From: JABDGZ01 sp964483785 | Lineage (GTDB): Bacteria > Omnitrophota > Gorgyraeia > Zapsychrales > Fredricksoniimonadaceae | Direction: 5' to 3' | Length of the DNA stretch: 12,293 nt | Assembly (NCBI GenBank): GCA_964483785.1 | Contig: CAZACW010000066.1 | Coordinates: 1-12,293 of the forward strand | Part shown: in pieces, positions 6,811 to 12,293 of the stretch | Position numbering within the stretch: position 1 is the stretch's first letter | Layout: each line of letters begins with the position of its first letter | Made by a program: the position numbers and the translations under genes | The notes under the pieces: generated by a model | Seen by the model: the letters and a program-made list of their open reading frames with translations, nothing else | Told to the model about the DNA's origin: nothing | The model's database searches: none

Positions 6811-6890
6811 CGACCTAAGAAACAGGGAATATTTGCCTGCTCGGGAAACACAATGTCCGAATAAGCTTCTAAAATCGGTTGGATCTTGCA

Positions 6891-7814
6891 ATGATTCTTT
6901 CAAAATTACTAATCAAAGCTTTTGAGTATCGCCAAGGTTTGAAATTAGGCTCCAACGCCATGCGCTTAGTCAACGGGGCGGGGGACGGCTTAGACGGGCT
7001 GTTGATTGACCTTTACAACAAACATGTCCATATTCAGTTTTTGAAAGAGCATTGGCGCAAACATAAAGAAGAAATTAAAGATGCGCTCATGGCCCGATTT
7101 CCGGTAGAATATTTGATCGTCAAAACCCGTCGAGGCATCGAATTCCAAAAGGAAATCCTCATACCCGGCCATGCGAAAACGGTTGTGCAGGAACAAGGTT
7201 TGAATTTTGCGGTTGATCTGGAGGACGGGCTGAACAGCGGCCTGTTTTTGGACATGCGGCAAAACCGGAAACTGGTCAGGGAAGCGGGCAAGAACAAGAA
7301 GGTCCTCAACTGTTTCAGCTATACATGCGCCTTTGGGCTCCAGGCCCGGGCCGGCGGCGCCCAAGACGTGATCAACGTGGACATCAGCCGAAAAAGTTTG
7401 GACCAGGGCAAGCATAATTATCAGTTAAACAGTCTGCCTTTTTCCGGCACGGAGTTTATGAAGGCGGATGTCAGGTTTTTTATCGAGAGGGCCCTTAAAA
7501 AAGGGACAGGATTTGACATCATCATTTTAGACCCGCCTTCTTTTTCCCGTCAGAGAAAAGAAACGTTTCAGGCCAAAAGGGATTTGCCTGCCTTGACCAA
7601 GATGGCCGCGGCCGTTTTAAACCCAGGAGGGCATTTACTGTTGGCCACCAATTACAGCGCCATCCGCCATGCGGATTTGGAGCAGATATTGTCCAGGAGT
7701 TTGCAAGGGCGCAAGGTCGAGCGCATCCAAAGGCTGGGGCAGGACGAGGATTTTAAGGGGAGCAATTCTTTCAAGGAAAGTTATCTGGCGGGATTATGGG
7801 TCAAGTTCCTTTAG
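6891..7814 (+). CDS. RlmI-family (COG1092) SAM-dependent RNA methyltransferase, without PUA domain
   Basis: A 307-aa class I methyltransferase. RlmI in E. coli (396 aa) makes 5-methylcytosine in 23S rRNA; relatives modify rRNA from SAM. Here an N-terminal region (about 20-105: RLVNGAGDGLDGLLIDLY) precedes the family motif DGLNSGLFLDMRQNRKL (112-128). The SAM-binding strand VLNCFSYTCAFGLQARAGG (138-156) and acidic motif INVDIS (161-166) follow, then the catalytic-region motif ILDPPSF at 212-218 and a LNPGGHLLLATN segment. The N-terminal PUA domain of RlmI is absent, so the protein is about 90 residues shorter and its exact target is uncertain. ATG 6891 has GGTTGGA 7 nt upstream; in-frame TTG 6879 is an alternative. 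The 3' end overlaps the next gene by 19 nt. Confidence 0.85.
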   Translation: MILSKLLIKAFEYRQGLKLGSNAMRLVNGAGDGLDGLLIDLYNKHVHIQFLKEHWRKHKEEIKDALMARFPVEYLIVKTRRGIEFQKEILIPGHAKTVVQEQGLNFAVDLEDGLNSGLFLDMRQNRKLVREAGKNKKVLNCFSYTCAFGLQARAGGAQDVINVDISRKSLDQGKHNYQLNSLPFSGTEFMKADVRFFIERALKKGTGFDIIILDPPSFSRQRKETFQAKRDLPALTKMAAAVLNPGGHLLLATNYSAIRHADLEQILSRSLQGRKVERIQRLGQDEDFKGSNSFKESYLAGLWVKFL

Positions 7815-8497
7815 AGCGTGCCTTGTCCAAGCTTGGCGTCATGTCGCGGTCAGAGACGAGGCAATGGATTGCCCAGGGGCAGATCAAGGTCAACGGCCGG
7901 ACCGTGCGCGATCCGATGTTCAAGGTGGTCCCGGAGAAGGCCCAAATCACCGTCGGTCCTAAGGCCGCGTCCCGCGCCAAGGCGTGCACGATCATGGTCA
8001 ACAAACCGCGAGGCATTGTCACCACCAAATCCGACGAAAAAGGACGAAAAACGGTGTACGATTTGCTGCCTGCCCATTTACGGCACCTTCATCCCGTGGG
8101 CCGCCTGGACATGGCCTCGAGCGGCCTGCTGCTGATGACCACAGACACCCGGCTCTCGCATTTTTTGACTGACCCGGCCAATGCCATTGTGCGCGTCTAC
8201 GCGGCCACGGTCAAAGGCAGGATCAGCGAGGAACAGATCGAGACATTATGCGCCGGCATCCAGGACCAGGGCCAGCTTTTGAAGGCCCAATCCATGACCT
8301 TGCGCAAAGCAAGCGGCAAAGAGTCTCATCTGATGGTGGCATTGATTGAAGGCAAAAACAGGGAGATCCGCCGTATGTTCGAGGCCATGGGCAGTGAAGT
8401 CACGGCCCTTAAACGCGTTTCATTCGGCAAATTGAGTTTAGGCCGTCTTTTGCCCGGTGAGTTCCAAGAGCTTGATCAAAAGGAAATTATATTTTGA
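7796..8497 (+). CDS. rRNA pseudouridine synthase, RsuA/RluB family
   Basis: A 233-aa enzyme converting a specific rRNA uridine to pseudouridine. It has an N-terminal S4 RNA-binding domain (about 4-52: LERALSKLGVMSRSE, WIAQGQIKVNGRTV) and then the catalytic domain with GRLDMASSGLLLMTTD; D105 is the predicted catalytic aspartate. KNREIRRMFEAMGSEVTALKR is the typical C-terminal motif of this family. The sequence does not decide between the 16S (RsuA, U516) and 23S (RluB, U2605) targets. The start codon lies inside the methyltransferase gene (19-nt overlap), so the two rRNA-modifying enzymes are probably co-expressed and coupled. Its TGA stop forms the first bases of the terminator stem that follows. 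Confidence 0.93.
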   Translation: MGQVPLERALSKLGVMSRSETRQWIAQGQIKVNGRTVRDPMFKVVPEKAQITVGPKAASRAKACTIMVNKPRGIVTTKSDEKGRKTVYDLLPAHLRHLHPVGRLDMASSGLLLMTTDTRLSHFLTDPANAIVRVYAATVKGRISEEQIETLCAGIQDQGQLLKAQSMTLRKASGKESHLMVALIEGKNREIRRMFEAMGSEVTALKRVSFGKLSLGRLLPGEFQELDQKEIIF

Positions 8498-8531
8498 CCA
8501 TCACAACCCCGGGGGTTGTGATGGTCATTTT
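8495..8531 (+). terminator. Intrinsic terminator with embedded stop codon
   Basis: TGACCATCACAACCCC (8495-8510) and GGGGTTGTGATGGTCA (8512-8527) are perfect 16-nt complements around a single G. The real hairpin would open the innermost pairs to form a loop, leaving a stem of about 14 bp. TTTT follows at 8528-8531. The first three bases are the TGA of the pseudouridine synthase. On the minus strand no T-run follows, so it should work on + transcripts only. Confidence 0.85.
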
Positions 8532-8560
8532 AGAACAACGTCCCAGCCAAGGAGATACCC

Positions 8561-8941
8561 ATGAGCAAAAAGATCATCAAAACCGACAAGGCGTCCCTGC
8601 CCGTCGGACCGTATAACCAGGCCGTGTCCATCGGCAATCTCGTTTATACCGCGGGCCAGATCCCGCTCGACAGGCAGGGCAGCATGGTCCCCGGAGCCAT
8701 TAAGGAACAGACCGAGCAGGTGATCCAGAACCTGACCGCGGTGCTTGCCGCTGCCGGGTCTTCCCTGGATAAGGCGGTCAAGGCCACGGTATTCCTCAAA
8801 GATCTGAATGATTTTGCCGCCATGAATGAGGTCTTTGCTAAATATTTCAAAAGCGAGACAGCGCCGGCCCGTTCCACCATCCAGGTGGCCCGCCTGCCCA
8901 AGGACTCCTTAGTCGAGATCGAAATCGTCGCTCATATTTAA
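8561..8941 (+). CDS. ridA: RidA family enamine/imine deaminase
   Basis: A 126-aa member of the YjgF/YER057c/UK114 family, which forms cytoplasmic trimers that hydrolyse reactive 2-aminoacrylate and related enamines/imines left by PLP enzymes. By alignment with E. coli RidA the key residues are present: Y18 (in VGPYNQA), N89 (in AAMNEVF), R104 (in PARSTIQVARLP) and E119 (in VEIEIVAHI). This pattern fits the active RidA subgroup and not the inactive paralogues. AAGGAG lies 7 nt upstream of the ATG. It starts 29 nt after the terminator, so it is expected to have its own promoter or rely on readthrough; I could not identify a clear promoter in that short gap. Confidence 0.95.
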   Translation: MSKKIIKTDKASLPVGPYNQAVSIGNLVYTAGQIPLDRQGSMVPGAIKEQTEQVIQNLTAVLAAAGSSLDKAVKATVFLKDLNDFAAMNEVFAKYFKSETAPARSTIQVARLPKDSLVEIEIVAHI

Positions 8942-8953
8942 ATGAAACAAGTG

Positions 8954-8983
8954 TTGTCAGGGCCGAGGCAAAGGTTGTATACT
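8954..8983 (+). promoter_or_regulatory. Candidate sigma-70 promoter of the response regulator
   Basis: TTGTCA (8954-8959) and TATACT (8978-8983), separated by 18 nt, match the -35 and -10 consensus at 5/6 each. Transcription should begin near 8989-8991, only a few bases before ATG 8994, implying a leaderless or nearly leaderless message. Confidence 0.6.
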
Positions 8984-8993
8984 TAAAGAAGAT

Positions 8994-9371
8994 ATGGCCG
9001 AAGCCAAAAAAATATTGTTTATTGACGACAATCCCACGGACAGGGCCTTGATCAGCAAGCTTCTGACTAAGTACGGCTTCCAGGTGCTTTTGGCCGAAGA
9101 AGGCGCCAAGGGTTTGAGCATGGCCAAGGACCAGCATCCGGATTTGATTGTCCTGGACATTCTGCTGCCCCATATTTCCGGGATAGAATTATGCAAGGAA
9201 ATCAAGAAAAACCCGTCCACCGCGAACATCCCCATTATTTTTTATACCTCCATTGATACCCCTAAGGACCTGATCAATTTCCAGTCTTACGGCGCCCAGG
9301 ACTATATCCAGAAAAATATGCCCCCGGAAGAGCTGGTGGCCTCGATCAATTCCATATTAAAGATTTCATAA
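8994..9371 (+). CDS. Stand-alone receiver-domain response regulator (CheY-like)
   Basis: A 125-aa protein consisting of a single receiver domain with no output domain, so it would act by protein-protein contact or in a phosphorelay. It has the acidic pair D11/D12 in LFIDDNPTDRAL, the phospho-acceptor D55 in LIVLDILLPHISG, the switch threonine T85 in PIIFYTS, and K107 in DYIQKN. The usual Lys-Pro after strand 5 is Lys-Asn here (N108). No histidine kinase is nearby, so its partner is unknown. The start fits the domain exactly, although only a poor purine stretch (AAAGAAG) precedes the ATG; the promoter position suggests a near-leaderless mRNA. It stands alone between ridA and carA. Confidence 0.92.
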   Translation: MAEAKKILFIDDNPTDRALISKLLTKYGFQVLLAEEGAKGLSMAKDQHPDLIVLDILLPHISGIELCKEIKKNPSTANIPIIFYTSIDTPKDLINFQSYGAQDYIQKNMPPEELVASINSILKIS

Positions 9372-9387
9372 GAGGGTGTCGGTCTGC

Positions 9388-9416
9388 TTGACAATCCTCG
9401 AGAGATGTTTTATAGT
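9388..9416 (+). promoter_or_regulatory. Near-consensus sigma-70 promoter of carAB
   Basis: TTGACA (9388-9393, 6/6) and TATAGT (9411-9416, 5/6) are spaced by exactly 17 nt, the best promoter in the window. Start of transcription is expected near 9423, leaving a leader of about 18 nt before carA ATG 9441, too short for a pyrimidine attenuator. Confidence 0.8.
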
Positions 9417-9440
9417 GCTGTTTTAATTGAAAAGCAGGTC

Positions 9441-10544
9441 ATGAAAGAGGCAATATTATATCTTGAGGACGGCACGCTCTTCCACGGCCGTACGTTAAAA
9501 GAGACCGGGGAAACCGCAGGTGAAGCTGTCTTCAATACCGCCATGACCGGCTACCAGGAAGTCCTCACCGATCCCTCCTATACCGGCCAAATCGTGGTGA
9601 TGACCTATCCTTTGATCGGCAATTACGGGGTCAATGACCGGGACGTCGAGTCAGACGCCGTGCATGTCAAGGGATTCGTGGTCAAGGAATTCAGCCGCAG
9701 GCCTTCCAACTGGCGTTCCCAGCAAAGCCTTATTGATTATTTGAATGAGCGCAAGATCATCGGCCTGGAAGGGGTGGACACCCGCGCCCTGACCCGCCAT
9801 CTGCGCCTGCGCGGGGCCATGAAGGCCCTGATCTCCACCGAAGATTTTGACCCCAAGAGCCTGGCCCGCAAAATTGAAGCCATGCCGTCCATGGAAGGGA
9901 TGGATTTTGTCAAGGATGTCAGCACTGCCAAAAAATATATTTGGAAACCGCAGGGGCCCAGGCTCTACAAGATCGCGGCCATTGACTGCGGGATCAAGTT
10001 CAATATCCTGCGCATCTTAAGCGGACTGGGCTGCGAGGTCCATGTCTTTCCGGCCGCGGCCGGCGCCGCTGAGATCATGAAGATCGATCCCGACGGTGTT
10101 TTTTTGTCCAACGGCCCGGGCGACCCGGCGGTGGTGACCTACGTGATCGATACCGTCAAGGAACTGCTGGGCCGGGTGCCGATTTTCGGCATTTGCTTGG
10201 GCAACCAGATATTGGGCCTGGCCTTAGGGGGCAAAACGTATAAATTGAAATTCGGCCATCACGGCGCCAATCACCCGGTCAAGGACTTTGAAGGCCATCG
10301 CATCGCGGTCACCAGCCAAAACCACGGGTTTTGCGTCGACATCAACAGCCTCGACCGCCAGGAAGTCGATGTGATCCATGTGAATTTAAACGACCAAAGC
10401 GTCGAAGGCATACGCCATAAGCGGTTTCCGGCCTTTTCCATCCAATACCATCCGGAAAGCGCGCCAGGGCCCCATGACGCCAAATATCTGTTCAAACAGT
10501 TTATCGACATGATTGAATCTCATAAACATGCCCAAGCGCACTGA
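9441..10544 (+). CDS. carA: Carbamoyl-phosphate synthase small (glutaminase) subunit
   Basis: A 367-aa protein that hydrolyses glutamine and channels ammonia to CarB for carbamoyl phosphate, the entry to pyrimidine and arginine synthesis. The N-terminal CarA domain (about 3-140) has FNTAMTGYQEVLTDPSYTGQ and GVDTRALTRHLR. The class I glutamine amidotransferase domain (about 175-360) has the oxyanion segment LSNGPGDP, the nucleophile C252 in FGICLGNQ, and H337 and E339 in YHPES, so the catalytic triad is intact. ATG 9441 is chosen because the promoter would start transcripts downstream of the in-frame ATG at 9405, and because it gives the family-typical N-terminus. A GCAGG lies very close to this ATG. 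Its last 17 nt overlap carB. Confidence 0.97.
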   Translation: MKEAILYLEDGTLFHGRTLKETGETAGEAVFNTAMTGYQEVLTDPSYTGQIVVMTYPLIGNYGVNDRDVESDAVHVKGFVVKEFSRRPSNWRSQQSLIDYLNERKIIGLEGVDTRALTRHLRLRGAMKALISTEDFDPKSLARKIEAMPSMEGMDFVKDVSTAKKYIWKPQGPRLYKIAAIDCGIKFNILRILSGLGCEVHVFPAAAGAAEIMKIDPDGVFLSNGPGDPAVVTYVIDTVKELLGRVPIFGICLGNQILGLALGGKTYKLKFGHHGANHPVKDFEGHRIAVTSQNHGFCVDINSLDRQEVDVIHVNLNDQSVEGIRHKRFPAFSIQYHPESAPGPHDAKYLFKQFIDMIESHKHAQAH

Positions 10545-12293
10545 CATCAAGAAAATCATGATCATCGGCGCCGGCCCCATCGTGATAGGCCAGGCCTGCG
10601 AATTCGATTATTCCGGCTCCCAGGCCTGCAAGGCGCTCAAAGAAGAGGGGTATGAGGTGATCCTAGTCAACTCCAACCCGGCCACCATCATGACCGACCC
10701 GGGCCTGGCCGATGCCACCTATATCGAGCCCTTGACCCCGGAATTTTTGGAGCTGATCATCCGCAAGGAAAGGCCCGACGCTATTTTGCCCACTTTGGGC
10801 GGCCAGACCGGCCTGAATCTGGCCATGAAACTGCACGAGCGGGGGGTCCTTGCCAAATACAATGTCGAGATGCTGGGCGCCAAATATGAAGTGATCAAAA
10901 AGGCCGAGGACCGCAGTGAATTCAAGGCCGCGGCCATCCAGGCGGGCCTGGATCTGCCCAAGAGCGTTTTTGCCTACAGCTTCGAGGAGGCCAAACAGGC
11001 CGTGGGCGCCATCGGTTTTCCCTGCATCGTGCGCGCCTCCTTTACCCTCGGAGGCACCGGCGGCGGGATCGCCCGCCATCAGGACGAATTCGAGCGCATC
11101 GCGGCCTTAGGCATCGAAAGCTCCATGATCCATGAGATCTTGATCGAGGAATCCATCGAAGGGTGGAAGGAATATGAGCTGGAAGTGATGCGCGATGGCA
11201 GCGACAATGTGGTGATCGTCTGTTCCATCGAGAACTTGGACCCCATGGGCGTGCACACCGGCGACAGCATTACGGTCGCACCCATCCAGACCTTGACGGA
11301 CGACGAATACCAGAACATGCGCGATGCGGCCATCCGCTTGATCCGCGAGATCGGGGTCGAGACCGGCGGCTCCAACATCCAGTTTGCCGTGGACCCTAAA
11401 AACGGCCGCATGGTGGTCATTGAAATGAACCCCCGGGTCTCGCGTTCCTCGGCGCTGGCTTCCAAGGCCACGGGCTTTCCCATCGCCAAATTCGCGGCCA
11501 AGCTCGCCGTGGGCTACAGCCTGGATGAGATCCAAAACGATATCACCCGCGAGACCCCGGCCTGTTTCGAGCCGGCCATCGATTACGTGGTGGTCAAGAT
11601 CCCGCGCTTCACCTTCGAGAAATTCCCCGAGGCCAAGGACATTTTGGGCGTGCAGATGAAAAGCGTGGGCGAGACCATGGCCATCGGCCGCAATTTCAAG
11701 GAGGCCCTGCAAAAAGGGCTGCGGGGCCTGGAGATCGACCATATAGGTCTCGACAACAAGCAGGACTGGCGCTATATCGACGAGGCCAAGCTGCAGCTGC
11801 GCCTGTCGGAACCCAATGCCTCGAGGATCTTTTATTTGAAATACGCCCTGCAAAAAGGCATGAGCATCGATCAGGTGGCTGAAGTGTCCAAGATTGATCC
11901 CTGGTTTATCGACCAGATCGCCCAGATCATGGAATTGGAGGACCAGTTAAAGGCCATCGCCGCTTCCAGCGGGGCCCTGGGGCCCGGGCTGCTGCGCCAG
12001 GCCAAGGAATACGGGTTCTCCGATGCCCAGCTGGCGGAAATTTTAGGCAAGAGCGAAAAAGACATCCGCGGCCTGCGCCAGGACCTGGGCATTACCGCCA
12101 CCTTCAAACTGGTGGACACCTGCGCCGCGGAATTCGAGGCCTATACGCCGTATTACTATTCGACGTATGAGACCGAGGACGAGGCGCTGATCAACAGCCG
12201 GAAAAACAAATCAGGCAAAAAAAAGATCATGATTTTAGGCGGCGGCCCCAACCGCATCGGCCAGGGGATCGAATTCGATTACTGCTGCTGCCA
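10528..12293 (+). CDS. carB: Carbamoyl-phosphate synthase large subunit, 3'-partial
   Basis: The first 588 codons of about 1,070 expected; the window ends inside the gene. CarB uses two ATPs, bicarbonate and ammonia from CarA to make carbamoyl phosphate. The first half is complete: IIGAGPIVIGQACEFDYSGS (12-31), NSNPATIMTDP, the glycine loop FTLGGTGGG (about 173-181) and the ATP-grasp metal-site segment VVIEMNPRVSRSSALASKA (about 297-315). The helical oligomerisation region (about 400-550) follows, and the second synthetase unit begins with ILGGGPNRIGQGIEFDYC at the edge. The start ATG lies within carA (17-nt overlap), the usual carAB arrangement with coupling. No frameshift is visible over the whole stretch. 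Confidence 0.97.
   Translation, partial: MPKRTDIKKIMIIGAGPIVIGQACEFDYSGSQACKALKEEGYEVILVNSNPATIMTDPGLADATYIEPLTPEFLELIIRKERPDAILPTLGGQTGLNLAMKLHERGVLAKYNVEMLGAKYEVIKKAEDRSEFKAAAIQAGLDLPKSVFAYSFEEAKQAVGAIGFPCIVRASFTLGGTGGGIARHQDEFERIAALGIESSMIHEILIEESIEGWKEYELEVMRDGSDNVVIVCSIENLDPMGVHTGDSITVAPIQTLTDDEYQNMRDAAIRLIREIGVETGGSNIQFAVDPKNGRMVVIEMNPRVSRSSALASKATGFPIAKFAAKLAVGYSLDEIQNDITRETPACFEPAIDYVVVKIPRFTFEKFPEAKDILGVQMKSVGETMAIGRNFKEALQKGLRGLEIDHIGLDNKQDWRYIDEAKLQLRLSEPNASRIFYLKYALQKGMSIDQVAEVSKIDPWFIDQIAQIMELEDQLKAIAASSGALGPGLLRQAKEYGFSDAQLAEILGKSEKDIRGLRQDLGITATFKLVDTCAAEFEAYTPYYYSTYETEDEALINSRKNKSGKKKIMILGGGPNRIGQGIEFDYCCC

Larger units (their letters stand above)
6648..6890. other. Gene-free spacer with several inverted repeats
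   Basis: A 243-bp stretch between glpD and the methyltransferase gene. Two short open frames cross it on the + strand (about 6604-6864 and 6680-6925), but neither shows a convincing ribosome binding site or recognisable domain, and both overlap the flanking genes. In order it holds a near-perfect GC hairpin (6713-6745), the self-complementary octamer GCCCGGGC (6749-6756), TTTGCC/GGCAAA (6760-6765 and 6778-6783), and CAACGCT/AGCGTTG (6788-6794 and 6804-6810). It could be a 3' UTR, a small structured RNA or a dispersed repeat. No known RNA family was recognised. Confidence 0.5.

Noticed and set aside
6604..6925. Two short + strand open frames across the glpD-methyltransferase spacer
   Set aside because: They overlap glpD or the methyltransferase start, run through the hairpins, have no Shine-Dalgarno, and give Arg/Pro-rich translations without a recognisable domain.
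3101..6926. Near-identical AATCAAAGC(A/T)TTTGA at 3101-3115 and 6911-6925 as a possible direct repeat or target-site pair
   Set aside because: The second copy lies inside coding sequence of the methyltransferase (LIKAFE), the match is only about 15 nt with a mismatch, and no terminal repeats or mobility genes flank the interval.
8472..8522. Possible ridA promoter around the terminator (TTGATC/TATATT or TTGACC/TGTGAT)
   Set aside because: Spacing of the first pair is 10 nt, and the second pair has a poor -10 and sits inside the terminator stem.
10663..11853. Long minus-strand open frames opposite carB (for example 11107-11853)
   Set aside because: They are antisense to an intact, strongly conserved carB and have low-complexity, His/Gln-rich translations typical of GC-rich shadow frames; no ribosome binding site or domain.
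1..12293. CRISPR arrays, tRNA or rRNA genes, insertion sequences
   Set aside because: I saw no regularly spaced repeats, cloverleaf-like sequence with conserved T-arm, rRNA core sequence or transposase domain on either strand.

Overview
The window looks like a chromosomal segment from an uncultured, fairly GC-rich bacterium. Every gene that can be supported lies on the + strand. A lipoprotein with a clear lipobox, two Sec signal peptides and -35/-10 boxes close to the sigma-70 consensus point to a diderm-type bacterium. The mix of housekeeping genes with unrecognised exported TPR proteins recalls Omnitrophota/PVC-type metagenome assemblies, but that placement is a low-confidence impression. 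Both edges cut genes: gltD on the left and carB on the right.

Layout. (1) 1-3037: the 3' part of gltD (NADPH-dependent glutamate synthase small subunit), followed with gaps of only 5-11 nt by three exported proteins: a TPR lipoprotein, a TPR protein with a cleavable signal peptide, and a 249-aa exported protein with a Q/P/S-rich linker and a compact C-terminal domain I do not recognise. (2) 3038-3656: an AT-richer type II toxin-antitoxin cassette (addiction-module antitoxin plus RelE/ParE toxin, joined by an ATGA overlap) with its own promoter and a palindrome that could be its operator. (3) 3661-6647: glpK and glpD, again joined by an ATGA overlap, giving the two-step route glycerol to glycerol-3-phosphate to dihydroxyacetone phosphate. 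Only 4 nt separate the toxin stop from the glpK start. (4) 6648-6890: a 243-bp non-coding stretch with several inverted repeats, including a near-perfect 33-nt GC-rich hairpin. (5) 6891-8497: an RlmI-family RNA methyltransferase overlapping an RsuA/RluB-family pseudouridine synthase by 19 nt, closed by a strong intrinsic terminator whose stem contains the stop codon. (6) 8561-8941: ridA. (7) 8994-9371: a stand-alone receiver-domain response regulator with its own promoter and an apparently very short 5' UTR. (8) 9388-12293: a near-consensus promoter driving carA and carB, which overlap by 17 nt; carB runs off the right edge.

The region is mostly metabolism (ammonia assimilation, glycerol use, carbamoyl phosphate synthesis, enamine/imine clearance) and RNA modification. 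The least understood parts are the three-gene exported cluster behind gltD, the toxin-antitoxin cassette that appears to lead the glycerol operon, and the structured spacer after glpD. I see no clear new defence or mobile system.
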